A stretch of 64,000 bases of DNA from NCBI GenBank assembly GCA_963814955.1, contig CAWFEX010000013.1, positions 62,001 through 126,000 of the forward strand, in the 5' to 3' direction. Positions 1 through 8,187 of the stretch are shown piece by piece. Source of the stretch: DATCJA01 sp963814955. Lineage in GTDB: Bacteria; Acidobacteriota; Vicinamibacteria; Vicinamibacterales; UBA2999. The notes below the pieces were generated by a model. The model did no database searches, was not told where the DNA came from, and worked only from the letters and a program-made list of their open reading frames with translations. Each line of letters begins with the position of its first letter. Position 1 is the first letter of the stretch. Position numbers and translations under genes: made by a program.

Positions 1-819
1 CTCGCGGCGACAGCGGGAGCGGTGGCCATGTCAGCTACGCGTACAGCTGAAGCAAACGCGAAGAGGACGACACTGGAAGCGGTGGACATGTCAGGCGCGC
101 CCACCCCGGAAGCAAATGCCAAAAGACTGCTGAAGGCTTCGTCGGACTATATGGCTGCGCAAAAGGCCTTTTCATTCGACTACGACACGTATCTCGAGGT
201 TGTCACCAAGCAGAATCAGAAGCTCGGACTGGCAAGTTCCGGCACACTGACGGTGAACCGCCCTGACAAGATACGCGCAACCCGCATGGGCGGATTTGCG
301 AATGTCGAGTTCGTCTTTGATGGGAAAACGGTGACGATGTTCGGCAAGAATGCCAACGCGTACGCTCAAGTCGAAGCGCCAGGCACGCTCGATCAATTAG
401 TGGACGAGTTGCGGACCAAATATCATCGGCCCATACCCGGGGCGGATTTGCTGATGTCGAATGTTTACGATCAGCTCATGCCCGAGGTCGTCGATACCAA
501 GGACCTGGGAAGTGGCGTGGTCGGCGGCATCGAATGCGATCATCTGGCTTTCAGAACGAAGGAAGTGGACTGGCAGATCTGGATTGCTCAGGGGAGTCGT
601 CCTTATCCCTGCCGCTACGTCATCACCAGCACGAAGGTAGATGGAGCGCCGCAGTACACCATCGACGTGCGGGCTTGGAACACGGGCTCGGGGGTCGCGT
701 CTGATCGGTTCACACTGAAGGTTCCTGCAGACGCCAAGAAGCTCAACCCGGGCGATCTCCGCGACTTCGACGAGTTGCCGGGCATTTTTTCGATCAAGAA
801 AGCATACGGAGGTCAATGA
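1..819 (+). CDS. DUF2092-family periplasmic protein, 5' end cut by window
   Basis: The reading frame is open from base 1, so the gene starts upstream; the first visible residues (LAATAGAVA) look like the end of a signal peptide. The ATG at 22 is therefore probably internal. The rest matches the DUF2092 pattern: a small beta-rich secreted protein that begins PEANAKRLLKASSDYMA and has a central VEFVFDGKTVTMFGKNANAYAQ segment followed by DHLAFRTKEVDWQIWIAQG. The family is predicted to be periplasmic and has no established reaction; it resembles lipoprotein-carrier (LolA-like) folds. The N-terminal part holds a 20-residue tandem repeat. The stop overlaps the ATG of the next small gene by four bases, so the two are probably translated together. 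Confidence 0.8.
   Translation, partial: LAATAGAVAMSATRTAEANAKRTTLEAVDMSGAPTPEANAKRLLKASSDYMAAQKAFSFDYDTYLEVVTKQNQKLGLASSGTLTVNRPDKIRATRMGGFANVEFVFDGKTVTMFGKNANAYAQVEAPGTLDQLVDELRTKYHRPIPGADLLMSNVYDQLMPEVVDTKDLGSGVVGGIECDHLAFRTKEVDWQIWIAQGSRPYPCRYVITSTKVDGAPQYTIDVRAWNTGSGVASDRFTLKVPADAKKLNPGDLRDFDELPGIFSIKKAYGGQ
18..137 (+). repeat. Imperfect 60-bp tandem duplication inside DUF2092 gene
   Basis: Bases 18-77 and 78-137 align with a period of exactly 60, both starting agcggtgg(c/a)catgtcag. At protein level the units read AVAMSATRTAEANAKR and AVDMSGAPTPEANAKR plus four residues each. The period keeps the frame. The copies have diverged, mostly keeping AEANAKR/PEANAKR, so the duplication is not recent. 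Confidence 0.7.
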
Positions 820-1028
820 CCATGGCCAAGCGCATTCGAATGTTCTTCCTTGCTGCAGTGTTCGGTGCCTTGTGCCTCGAACTGAGCGAGCGATTCTTGC
901 CTCCAGGCATGAGCGGCTTCGTTTCCACTGTCGAGGCGATAGTTGGTCGTCCTCTGACGCCGGTCAGCATCTCGGGTGTTGCGCGCAGGACAGCCCGACG
1001 CTGTGCAGCGGATGTGTACGACTGCTGA
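816..1028 (+). CDS. Small secreted protein paired with DUF2092 gene
   Basis: A 70-residue product starting at the ATG that overlaps the previous stop (ATGA, 816-819); a second ATG six bases on is also possible. Residues 1-25 form a basic then hydrophobic stretch (KRIRMFFLAAVFGALCLEL), a likely signal peptide. The C-terminal half contains VGRPLTPVSISGVARRTARR. From memory, short proteins with a very similar VGRPLTPxSxxGVARRTxRR segment occur beside DUF2092 genes, which supports a real gene and a shared task, but no function is known. The overlap suggests translational coupling. Confidence 0.6.
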   Translation: MTMAKRIRMFFLAAVFGALCLELSERFLPPGMSGFVSTVEAIVGRPLTPVSISGVARRTARRCAADVYDC

Positions 1029-1417
1029 ATCTAGAAGAGATTCGCAGTCGTCCGCCCGTCCGCACCGTACGATACGAGAGCCTTGGGACTCGTGCGCTTC
1101 GGTTCGATGATTTCCGCTCGTGAGGGTTCGCGCGCTCAAACAAGCACGAGAGGCTCTCGCCGACTGGGCACATCAGAACGAGCTACTGTCTCTTGATCCG
1201 CTCGAGAACTCGGCGTCCATGAGCGCACACTGCGAGCCGCTGCCTGTACGGGTCATCTCCGTGTTCTGGAAGAGGATCACATCGCCTCGCGGCCGCGGCT
1301 AGTCACGCCACCCAGAAGCACAGGTCCCGAGCTGCGTTTGTTTCCCGGGCGACGGCAGGCGTATCATCCTCGCATCTTCACACCCAGCACGTCGATTGAG
1401 CCCTTGAGGAGGCCGCC
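1029..1417. other. Intergenic stretch without convincing gene
   Basis: No frame here gives a recognisable protein or a start with a good ribosome binding site. A 60-codon plus-strand frame at 1120-1302 has a GTG start without a Shine-Dalgarno sequence and no family signature, so it was not called. No terminator with a T-run was seen. Confidence 0.5.
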
Positions 1418-1576
1418 GTGCAGCATCTGCTCCCGGGGGTGACTCTGCTCGCGTTTTGCGGACTGGCGTGTGACGGCGCAACGACACACTCTTCCACGAC
1501 GCTGTTGCTCATCGGGTTCGCCACGTGTGCGAGCTGGATGCTGCTTGCGATTGATAATCGGCTGCGACGAACGTGA
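1418..1576 (+). CDS. Possible 52-aa two-helix membrane peptide (GTG start)
   Basis: A short frame starts with GTG at 1418, five bases after a perfect AGGAGG (1407-1412), and stops at 1574-1576. The product is strongly hydrophobic: LLPGVTLLAFCGLACDG followed by TTLLLIGFATCASWMLLAI and a basic tail DNRLRRT, which fits one or two membrane helices with a cytoplasmic positive end. I do not recognise it. The good Shine-Dalgarno site, hydrophobic pattern and basic end are the only evidence; it lies about 45 bp before the next gene on the same strand. Confidence 0.4.
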   Translation: MQHLLPGVTLLAFCGLACDGATTHSSTTLLLIGFATCASWMLLAIDNRLRRT

Positions 1577-1622
1577 AAATTCCGAGCGCAAAAGAGGGAA
1601 GGGTATTCATCGGGAGGCTTTC

Positions 1623-2843
1623 ATGAGGCACGATCCGATTCCTCGAAGGACTACGAGTCAGATATCCCGCCGCGGGGCCATCGGGAAAATCGGTGCGGCA
1701 GCGGGAATGGCGGTCTTCGCCCCGCGCCTGGCGGCGCAGCAGGCCCCGGCAACTCAGGGGCCAACCCCGAACGCGGCGCGGGGCGTGCCGCCGAGCGTCA
1801 TCTCCAGCCCCCCGCGCGATTTCACTCCCGGCGCAGGCCCGGTGACCTACCCGGACCCGGACGTCATCACCATCGACCCGGCCTTCGCCGCCCTTCGGGT
1901 GAACAACACCGGGATCCATCGGCTCTTCACGGGAGGGATGCACGACGAGGGACCTGCATGGTGCGCTCAGGGGCGCTATCTGGTCTGGAGCGATATTCCG
2001 AACGACCGCCAGATGCGCTGGATCGAGGACGACAACCGGGTCACGGTGTTCCGTTCGCCATCGAACAACAGCAACGGCAATACGTTCGACCATCAGGGCC
2101 GGCAGATCTCATGTGAGCATCGTGGCCGGCGTGTCGTCCGATACGAGCACGATGGCTCCGTGACCGTGATAGCTGAGTTCTATCAGGGCAAGCACCTGAA
2201 CTCGCCAAACGACGTCGCCGCACATCCCGACGGGAGCTACTGGTTCACGGATCCGTTCGCCGGGGCCTCGTTGTACGAGGGAATGCCCGACGCTCCGGGC
2301 GGCCTGCGCAACCCAACCGGACTGCTGAACGGGAAAATTGGCCAGCCCGTCGGCTCCGGTGCCCTGAAAGGCGAGTTGGCCTCGAACATTTATCGAGCCG
2401 ACCCCTCCGGTCGCGTGGACATGCTCATTAGCGAGGAGGCGTTCGGCGGAGGGGGCAACGGCATCACGTTCTCACCCGACTACAAGAAGGTCTACATCGT
2501 CAGTCGACAGCTTCCGTGGGTCTTCGACGTGGGTCCCGACAACAAGATCAGCAACCAGCGGCAGTTCAGCGACCTCATGGTGGATGGTGTCAGATGCGCA
2601 ACCGACGGCATCCGGTGCGATATCTACGGCAACCTGTGGTGCAGCAGCAACGCTGGCGCCAACCTGGGCTATAGCGGCGTGACGGTGTGGTCGCCTGAAG
2701 GTAAGTTGCTTGGGCGAATTCGACTGCCTGAAACAACCGCCAATCTCACCTTCGGAGGCGCCAAACGTAATCGACTGTTCATGACGTCAGGCCAATCACT
2801 GTACGCGCTCTACGTCAACACACAAGGGGCAGCGCCGGGTTAG
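1623..2843 (+). CDS. Tat-exported SMP-30/gluconolactonase-like protein
   Basis: A 406-residue product. The ATG at 1623 is preceded by GGGAGG (1612-1617), and the frame upstream of it is not protein-like, so this start was chosen. Residues 14-35 contain SRRGAIGKIGAAAGMAVFAP, a twin-arginine signal. The mature part has the SMP-30/LRE six-bladed propeller pattern: DEGPAWCAQGRYLVWSD, a HLNSPNDVAAHPDGSYWFTDP segment with the conserved Asn and Asp metal-site region, GNGITFSPD, and DGIRCDIYGNLWCSS. Family members hydrolyse sugar lactones or related esters using a divalent metal; the substrate here is unknown. It belongs to a run of secreted propeller proteins in the first 5.4 kb. Confidence 0.85.
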   Translation: MRHDPIPRRTTSQISRRGAIGKIGAAAGMAVFAPRLAAQQAPATQGPTPNAARGVPPSVISSPPRDFTPGAGPVTYPDPDVITIDPAFAALRVNNTGIHRLFTGGMHDEGPAWCAQGRYLVWSDIPNDRQMRWIEDDNRVTVFRSPSNNSNGNTFDHQGRQISCEHRGRRVVRYEHDGSVTVIAEFYQGKHLNSPNDVAAHPDGSYWFTDPFAGASLYEGMPDAPGGLRNPTGLLNGKIGQPVGSGALKGELASNIYRADPSGRVDMLISEEAFGGGGNGITFSPDYKKVYIVSRQLPWVFDVGPDNKISNQRQFSDLMVDGVRCATDGIRCDIYGNLWCSSNAGANLGYSGVTVWSPEGKLLGRIRLPETTANLTFGGAKRNRLFMTSGQSLYALYVNTQGAAPG

Positions 2844-2844
2844 A

Positions 2845-3044
2845 CGTCTTGAATGGCCAGATTCCCCACGAATGAGTCAAGTTTTGGCGCGCCATTCAAG
2901 ACGGCTACGCCCGCGCGGAGCGCGGGCAATTGAACACTGCGCTAGCGAGGCGAAGCCATGCCGACCGCGTTCTTCTCGCCGGGTCTGGGGCGGAGCCTCG
3001 CTAGCCTCTGGCGCGCCAGGTTGCCGGGTCCAAAAGGACCCGGC
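2845..3044. repeat. Composite inverted-repeat region between two propeller genes
   Basis: Four nested inverted repeats lie here: CGTCTTGAATGGC (2845-2857) with its complement at 2891-2903; CCCGCGC (2910-2916) with GCGCGGG (2920-2926); GCTAGCGAGGC (2941-2951) with GCCTCGCTAGC (2995-3005); and a perfect 9-bp stem GCCGGGTCC (3023-3031) with GGACCCGGC (3036-3044) around AAAA. GGCGCGCCA also occurs at 2886 and 3010. This looks like interspersed REP-like or miniature repeat DNA rather than a gene. No T-run follows, so it is not a standard terminator. Confidence 0.6.
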
Positions 3045-3150
3045 CTACGTGGCGCAATGTCATACGAAGATTGCGAAGGTTGTGAAACTCGGGCTATCGT
3101 CAGTCCCTGTGATCTCTTCTGCAACGCAACTCGAAACGAGGGGGTTCCTT

Positions 3151-4257
3151 ATGCGCAAGCTGATGCTCGCGATCGCTGTGGTAATGGCGTGCGGCCTGTT
3201 TTCGGGACCTGCTCTGCTTCAGGAGAGAGGGGGCGAAGATGAAACCGGCCCGTACGAGGTCGTTCCCAACTGGCCGCAGCCGCTCGCCCGTCCCGGGTAC
3301 GCGTTAGGCTCTCAGGGCGGCGTCTTCGCGGAGAGTCCCAACCGGATTATTCTGGTCAACCGCGGTGAGATAAAACTGCCCGACAAGCTGCCGAACAATT
3401 TCACGGGTGCCTACGGCTCCATCGGTTCGTCACTGACGCCCACGCCGGAGATGCGTAATTGCATCATCATCGTCGATGGCGCCGGCAAGATGATCGAGTC
3501 GTGGACTCAGTGGGATCATCTCTTCCAGGGCGGACGCGGTCCGCACAAGGTCAAAATCAGCCCGTACGATCCACAGCGACACGTCTGGGTGATCGACGAT
3601 TTACGGCAGCAGGTCTTCAAGTTCTCCCACGACGGCAAGCAGCTCGTCATGACGCTTGGAGAGGCCGGCGTGGCTGGCAACGACGAGAAGCACTTCGGCC
3701 GGCCGACCGACATTGCCTGGCTGCCCGACGGTACCTTCTTTATTTCCGACGGCTACACGAACACCCGCGTGGTGAAGTTCGACCGGAACGGGAAGTTCCT
3801 GATGACGTGGGGGACCCCGGGCACCGGCCCTGGTCAGTTCAATACCGTGCACTCGATTGACATCGATCGGAACCGGCGTCTCTACGTTTCCGATCGAGGG
3901 AACATGCGGATCCAGATCTTCGATGAGAATGGCAAGTATCTCGATCAGTTTGGAGGCCTCCGCCAGCCCCAACACGTCATGGTCACCGCCGACGGGCATC
4001 TCGGAATCGTCGGTGGCAACAACAACAAGGTCACCAAGTTCGACCTCAAAGGGAAACTGATCACTTCATGGGGTACGCAGGGCACATTCCCGGGTGGGCT
4101 CTGGAACATGCATCAGTTTTCGGTCGATTCAGAGGGAAATCTGTACATCGCGGAGGCTACCGGAGGCCGCACTCAGAAATTCCGGCCCAGGCCAGGGGCG
4201 GATCGATCGAGATTGATTGGTCCCCCCCAGCCGCTGATGCCCTTAGGGACGAATTGA
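3151..4257 (+). CDS. Secreted NHL-repeat beta-propeller protein
   Basis: A 368-residue product from the ATG at 3151, which begins a clear signal peptide (MRKLMLAIAVVMACGLFSGPALL); the longer upstream frame runs through the repeat DNA and is not protein-like. The mature part is a six-bladed NHL propeller: repeats such as FGRPTDIAWLPDGTFFISDG, VHSIDIDRNRRLYVSDRG, LRQPQHVMVTADGHLGIV and MHQFSVDSEGNLYIAEA, each followed by a xVxKFDxxGKxLxxWG strand. The architecture resembles the peptidyl-amidating-lyase propeller, but I see no basis to assign that activity. A paralogue of the same type lies at 36031. Confidence 0.8.
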   Translation: MRKLMLAIAVVMACGLFSGPALLQERGGEDETGPYEVVPNWPQPLARPGYALGSQGGVFAESPNRIILVNRGEIKLPDKLPNNFTGAYGSIGSSLTPTPEMRNCIIIVDGAGKMIESWTQWDHLFQGGRGPHKVKISPYDPQRHVWVIDDLRQQVFKFSHDGKQLVMTLGEAGVAGNDEKHFGRPTDIAWLPDGTFFISDGYTNTRVVKFDRNGKFLMTWGTPGTGPGQFNTVHSIDIDRNRRLYVSDRGNMRIQIFDENGKYLDQFGGLRQPQHVMVTADGHLGIVGGNNNKVTKFDLKGKLITSWGTQGTFPGGLWNMHQFSVDSEGNLYIAEATGGRTQKFRPRPGADRSRLIGPPQPLMPLGTN

Positions 4258-4270
4258 GACTTTCGTCGTC

Positions 4271-4375
4271 AAGTGCAAAGTAAGAAGTGGAAAGTAGAAA
4301 GTAAGTTGAGAAGTTCACTGTCCACGTGCACTTTGAACTTACTTTCAACTTTGCACTTTCTACTTTGAACTTTCT
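4271..4375. repeat. Heptamer ACTTTNN repeats as an inverted array between convergent genes
   Basis: The right half (about 4330-4375) is a run of 7-bp units on the plus strand: ACTTTGA, ACTT, ACTTTCA, ACTTTGC, ACTTTCT, ACTTTGA, ACTTTCT. The left half (4271-4314) is the same unit type on the minus strand. Together they form an imperfect palindrome exactly between the stops of two convergent genes (4257 and 4382), so the array could act as a two-way transcription stop, though the stem is not a classic GC-rich terminator. Confidence 0.6.
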
Positions 4376-4381
4376 GCGAAG

Positions 4382-5398
4382 CTATTTCCCCCCGCGGCTC
4401 TTGATTCCCTGCGCCAGCATCTGGACCTTGAAAACCGTCCCGCCACCGACGATATACAGCGTCTTCATATCGGGACCGGCGAAGGCAAGATTCTGCGGTC
4501 TTCTCGACGGCGTAATGGAGCCCAGATACGCGCCCTGCGGAGTGAAGACCTGAATCTTCCCCGCGGCCGCTGTGTACAGCCGGCCCTGAGTGTCGATGGT
4601 GAAACCGTCTCCTCCTCCGACCACTTTGCCGTCTGTCACCGGCAGGCCTTCATACTTGGCAAAGTTGCGGCGATTCGTCAGCGTTCCGTCGTTCTGGACA
4701 TCAAACGCGAGCACGTACCCGGTGCCGCCGCTGTTGACGTAGAGGATTTTGTCATCGGGGCTGAGACTGACCCCGTTAGGAATCACGTTGTCTACCACCT
4801 TGATCACCTTGCCTCCGCTTGGCGGCAGATAGTAAACGGCCGGCGGCAAGGAAGGGTTGGGGGCGTTGGCGGGATCGGTGAAGTAGATACCGCCTTTCTT
4901 GTCGGCGATCAGATCGTTCGGACGAACGAATGGCTTCCCTTCGAAATTGTCGGCAAGCATCGCTTCACTGCCCTTGGGATAAACCACTCTGACGCCCACC
5001 TTACCCGGAGCCGTCGTTGCACCAATGAGCCGGCCCTTCGGGCCCCAGGTCAAGCCATTCGGACCGCCCGCAAGAGCGGCATCCACGAAGACGGATTCTT
5101 TCCCGTCTTTCTCGACCCTGGCAACGCGGGCCAGGATGGTTTCGCAGAAAACCATGGTCCCGTCGGGCAAGGCGATCGGCCCTTCGGTACCTTGCAACGT
5201 AACCCCGGGGTCGCCGTGTCCGGGAACGTTTGCTATGACGACTTCTATCTTCGTGCCGCCTTTGATGACGCCAGGGATATCGTCGGCAACGGTGTCGGTA
5301 GGCGGCACCTCTGGAGTGCCCTGGCCTTGTCCCTGGCTCAATGCTGCTGCCGAACCGAAGAGGGATACCGCCGCAAGGATCATTAGTGTCCATCTCAT
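4382..5398 (-). CDS. Secreted SMP-30/gluconolactonase-like protein
   Basis: A 338-residue product. The start at 5398 was chosen over the ATG at 5422 because GGAGGA lies eight bases upstream of it and the signal peptide begins there (MRWTLMILAAVSLFGSAAAL). The propeller pattern includes LPDGTMVFCETILARVARV, GPNGLTWGPKGRLIGAT, FVRPNDLIADKKGGIYFTDP and NGVSLSPDDKILYVNS, with the Asn-Asp pair of the SMP-30 metal site in RPNDLIAD. Probable lactone or ester hydrolase in the periplasm, substrate unknown. It is convergent with the NHL gene and separated from it by the heptamer repeat. Confidence 0.85.
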   Translation of the reverse strand: MRWTLMILAAVSLFGSAAALSQGQGQGTPEVPPTDTVADDIPGVIKGGTKIEVVIANVPGHGDPGVTLQGTEGPIALPDGTMVFCETILARVARVEKDGKESVFVDAALAGGPNGLTWGPKGRLIGATTAPGKVGVRVVYPKGSEAMLADNFEGKPFVRPNDLIADKKGGIYFTDPANAPNPSLPPAVYYLPPSGGKVIKVVDNVIPNGVSLSPDDKILYVNSGGTGYVLAFDVQNDGTLTNRRNFAKYEGLPVTDGKVVGGGDGFTIDTQGRLYTAAAGKIQVFTPQGAYLGSITPSRRPQNLAFAGPDMKTLYIVGGGTVFKVQMLAQGIKSRGGK

Positions 5399-5469
5399 GG
5401 ACTGCGTCCTCCAGTGCCTCACGCTATACGCTCGGCTCGTCTCACTGTCAAGGTGTTACAGCCGGACCT

Positions 5470-6396
5470 TCACGAGCGAGTTCGCGACCGGGACGGGTCC
5501 GTCTTGGCAGACGTGCCAAAACTGAGCACGTCCACATCAGCAGACCGTGCGTCAATCAGGTTGATGCGTGTGACGCAGAAATGTTCATCGTCGGCGAAGA
5601 TGTCCGGCTTGGTTCCAGACACGCCGAGCCCGAAAAAGCCGTCCTGGGAGTAGTGACCATCGCCTCCGGCGCCGTTGACGAAAACGTGGATTCCCTTTTC
5701 GGGTGCGACGGATGGGCCCTTAGGGTTGTCCCTCGACCGGGGTCCGTACACGCTGACATTGTGATCGTGTCCGGCCAGCGTAAACGCCGCCCTGGGCGCG
5801 CCCGCCGCGTCGAACAGCATCTTCCACAACGCATGGAGATCGTCGTTGTCGCCGTGACGTCCGCGACTGAGCCGACTGTGATGCGCCACAATGATGTTCG
5901 ATCGCCCGGGTTGCAAGGTGTTCTGCAACCACGTTGCGCGGGCGTGATCGCCGGCCGGCCACGGATTGTTCCTGTAGTCGCCGGTGTCCAGGAAGATCAG
6001 CCTCCAGCCCTCAAGATCGATGAAATGTTCGTACTTCGCCCCACCGCTTTTGCTGGTGTCCACGGGCTGTTTGGACTCGGGATGGTCCCGCCAGAATATG
6101 TCGTAGCCGTGCGGAATCCTGCCGATGTGAGGCATGTGCGGGTCGTCTACCCAGTCGTGATTGCCAGGCGTCTCGCACATGAGACGGACATCGCGGTCCA
6201 TCTGCTTGAAGAACTCGGTGAACGACTTCGTATTGCCGCCGGGATAAACGTCGCCACCGTAAATGATCAATGCGGGAGACCCCTTTGTGCGAATCCACCG
6301 AATCAAGGCCGTCGGAATGGGTGTCTTGTTGTCCGGACCGCCGATGTTCACGCCTTGACCGGCTCCATCGCTGAACCAGTACACGAATGACATCAC
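5470..6396 (-). CDS. Calcineurin-like metallophosphoesterase
   Basis: A 308-residue product with most metallophosphoesterase motifs: GGDVYPGG (motif II), PGNHDW (motif III), IVAHHSRLS (motif IV) and AGHDHNVSVYG (motif V). The usual N-terminal DxH of motif I is not obvious; the N-terminus reads FSDGAGQGVNIGG. These enzymes hydrolyse phosphoester bonds with a two-metal centre. No signal peptide is visible, so it is probably cytoplasmic. Its ATG overlaps the stop of the upstream small gene by four bases, suggesting a two-gene operon. The substrate cannot be inferred. Confidence 0.8.
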   Translation of the reverse strand: MMSFVYWFSDGAGQGVNIGGPDNKTPIPTALIRWIRTKGSPALIIYGGDVYPGGNTKSFTEFFKQMDRDVRLMCETPGNHDWVDDPHMPHIGRIPHGYDIFWRDHPESKQPVDTSKSGGAKYEHFIDLEGWRLIFLDTGDYRNNPWPAGDHARATWLQNTLQPGRSNIIVAHHSRLSRGRHGDNDDLHALWKMLFDAAGAPRAAFTLAGHDHNVSVYGPRSRDNPKGPSVAPEKGIHVFVNGAGGDGHYSQDGFFGLGVSGTKPDIFADDEHFCVTRINLIDARSADVDVLSFGTSAKTDPSRSRTRS

Positions 6397-6650
6397 GCGC
6401 CCGTCTTTCGTGGTTTGGGCTTCTTGTACTCCTCCGCTGCAGAGGCCGCCGCCGTTTCGGGTCCCGGTCGCGGCGGATCGATCATGATCGTCGCGATGAC
6501 CTTGTGCTCCCGGACCAGCTCATTGGCCATCTCGATCACCTTGTCAGGCGTGGCGAACTGGTGTGCGAGAAGATTCAACGTGCCATCTTCCTTCTCGAGC
6601 GAGAGCATCCAGTAGCCGTAATCGTCTTGGGTGATGTGTAGTATGTCCAT
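6393..6650 (-). CDS. Small cytoplasmic protein coupled to the phosphoesterase
   Basis: An 85-residue product, MDILHITQDDYGYWMLSLEK then DGTLNLLAHQFATPDKVIEM and a proline/lysine-rich tail (EYKKPKPRKTGA). The beta-hairpin then helix layout is loosely like DUF2188 proteins, but the match is too weak to assert. It lacks a signal peptide. Its stop overlaps the metallophosphoesterase start (ATGA), which is the best evidence that it is real and linked to that enzyme. The Shine-Dalgarno site upstream is poor. Confidence 0.5.
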   Translation of the reverse strand: MDILHITQDDYGYWMLSLEKEDGTLNLLAHQFATPDKVIEMANELVREHKVIATIMIDPPRPGPETAAASAAEEYKKPKPRKTGA

Positions 6651-6790
6651 CGCTCATACTCTTTCCGTCGAACGTCCTTCTTGTGCTTCTTGCCGCCTTT
6701 GCGAAGCACGCGAGCCTGATCCTTCGACCTGGCTCAGAGGGTCATCCGGAGCAGCGCCGACGTGAAAGGCTTGCCGTACAAATCCGCGCT

Positions 6791-6812
6791 ATAGCGATGT
6801 GAAAATCGCTAT
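6791..6812. other. Perfect 8-bp stem-loop ATAGCGAT/ATCGCTAT
   Basis: ATAGCGAT (6791-6798) and ATCGCTAT (6805-6812) enclose a six-base loop. It lies downstream of the minus-strand peptidase gene and upstream of the small minus-strand gene. No T-run follows on either strand, so a terminator role is not supported; it could be an operator or a structured leader. Confidence 0.35.
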
Positions 6813-6872
6813 GACGTCGGCCAAGCAGGCCGGTGATCACCGAGCGACCGTTCGGCGTAAGGTGTAATGTGG

Positions 6873-8039
6873 TTACGCGCCCATCGTATCGTCCATTTGA
6901 GCGAGCGGCCGTGCCGCCTCGCGCAGCGCGGCAAGCGCCTCTTCAAGCGGGACCGGACGATTCGGCACAAGCCTGCCGACGGCCCGCAGTGGCACGATCT
7001 GGTCACGCGTGTCGTCGCCTTCGCTCACCAGCCAGAGCCCCTCAAAGTTCAGCGCCGGTACGCGCAGCAGCCGCACTTCTACCTCCCGATCGCTCCGCTC
7101 GGCGATCGTTAGCGCTTCAGAGAGGCCACGCTCGAACGTCTCGAGGTGTTGCGCAGACGCTGACATCTGCAGGACGCGCGGATCGTCCTCTTCGGTGACA
7201 TCGAAGAAGGCGCGCGGCGTCTGCCCGGCCAGTTCGTACACGCGAATCGCAACTGGCTGAAATGCAGGGCTTCGATCGCCTGTCAACGAATCGAGCCCAA
7301 GCGAGAAGATCCGATGAGCGATGCCAAGCGAGGCCTGGTCGTCGCGGACCAGCTCTCGAGGGTCGGTCACGGCGAGGTCAGCCTGCTTCAGCTTCAGGAG
7401 CGGGCGCACCTCCCAGATACGGCGGAGAATCGATTCCTTCGGGTAGAAGAATTTGATCGGCAATTTGAAATAGCTCTTTGTGAAGTAGGTGTGTGTCCAG
7501 GTGCCGCTGCCCTGATAGTTGGTGGAAAAATCCGACACCGTCAGGTGGCTCTTGCCGTAGATAGGATCGTCGATATCGAAGTAGGTCGTCCCCGCAACCA
7601 GACTGTAGCCGTAGATCACCATGAAATGTCCGCCGCCGCCGCTCCAGCCGATCCGCGCTCCCACGGCGCGGCCGGCGTCGATCTCGTCGCGCACCTGCTG
7701 AAAGGTTGCCTGACCCATGAAGCTGACGAAGTTGTTGGTGCGGGTAAGCGCCTTGTCGAGGTACCACGGAACATTGCACTGTGACGGCACGCTGCTGTTG
7801 CAGCAGTCAGTTCGTCCGAGCTCGCCGTTGGCGACCTTGCACTGCGTCCATGGACTGAAGAACCAGTAGAAGTGTGACACGCTCGTCGACGTGGCTGCCC
7901 AACACCAGTTCGACTGGGTCTGCATCTGCATGTCGAAACTGAGCTGTTTGGACTGAAACAGCTTGTCGAGGATGTCGAACCGTCGCAAAAGGGAGCTGTA
8001 TTGACGACTCGTGAGAACGGCGACCTCAGATGTGTTCAT
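6873..8039 (-). CDS. Papain-like cysteine peptidase, C70 (AvrRpt2-like) type
   Basis: A 388-residue product. The first ~185 residues fit the C70 papain-like fold: the nucleophile in SNWCWAA (Cys46), the catalytic His in GGGGHFMVIYGY (His138) and the following acidic segment TTYFDIDDPIYG (Asp155-158). Several extra cysteines (TDCCNSSVPSQC) could form a metal or disulfide site. The C-terminal ~190 residues (from SILRRIWEV) form an alpha/beta domain I do not recognise. GAGGT lies seven bases before the ATG. There is no signal peptide. The gene is divergent from the triple-repeat secreted protein at 8188, sharing a ~148-bp promoter region. Proteolytic substrate unknown. Confidence 0.75.
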   Translation of the reverse strand: MNTSEVAVLTSRQYSSLLRRFDILDKLFQSKQLSFDMQMQTQSNWCWAATSTSVSHFYWFFSPWTQCKVANGELGRTDCCNSSVPSQCNVPWYLDKALTRTNNFVSFMGQATFQQVRDEIDAGRAVGARIGWSGGGGHFMVIYGYSLVAGTTYFDIDDPIYGKSHLTVSDFSTNYQGSGTWTHTYFTKSYFKLPIKFFYPKESILRRIWEVRPLLKLKQADLAVTDPRELVRDDQASLGIAHRIFSLGLDSLTGDRSPAFQPVAIRVYELAGQTPRAFFDVTEEDDPRVLQMSASAQHLETFERGLSEALTIAERSDREVEVRLLRVPALNFEGLWLVSEGDDTRDQIVPLRAVGRLVPNRPVPLEEALAALREAARPLAQMDDTMGA

Positions 8040-8187
8040 GGGCGGACCTCACGCGGTGGTTGCACGCCAGGGGCGCAAGAGTATCAAGCGTACTAACGTT
8101 CCTTCGATACGAATCGAACGCACGGGCGCCTGCTTGACTGATGAGCTGGAATTGCAGACCATTCTTGCAGCTCGATCAGGAGGTCCC

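Noticed and set aside
1120..1302. 60-codon plus-strand frame
   Set aside because: GTG start without ribosome site, no hydrophobic or domain pattern.
4271..4375. CRISPR array
   Set aside because: Units are only 7 bp, lie head to head on both strands, and there are no spacers and no cas genes.
6651..6725. Minus-strand peptide KKHKKDVRRKEYE resembling the start of polyphosphate kinase 2
   Set aside because: Only about 20 residues, no continuation of the kinase domain, and it overlaps a palindrome-like repeat.
6791..6812. Terminator for the C70 peptidase gene
   Set aside because: Perfect stem but AT-rich and without a following T-run on either strand.
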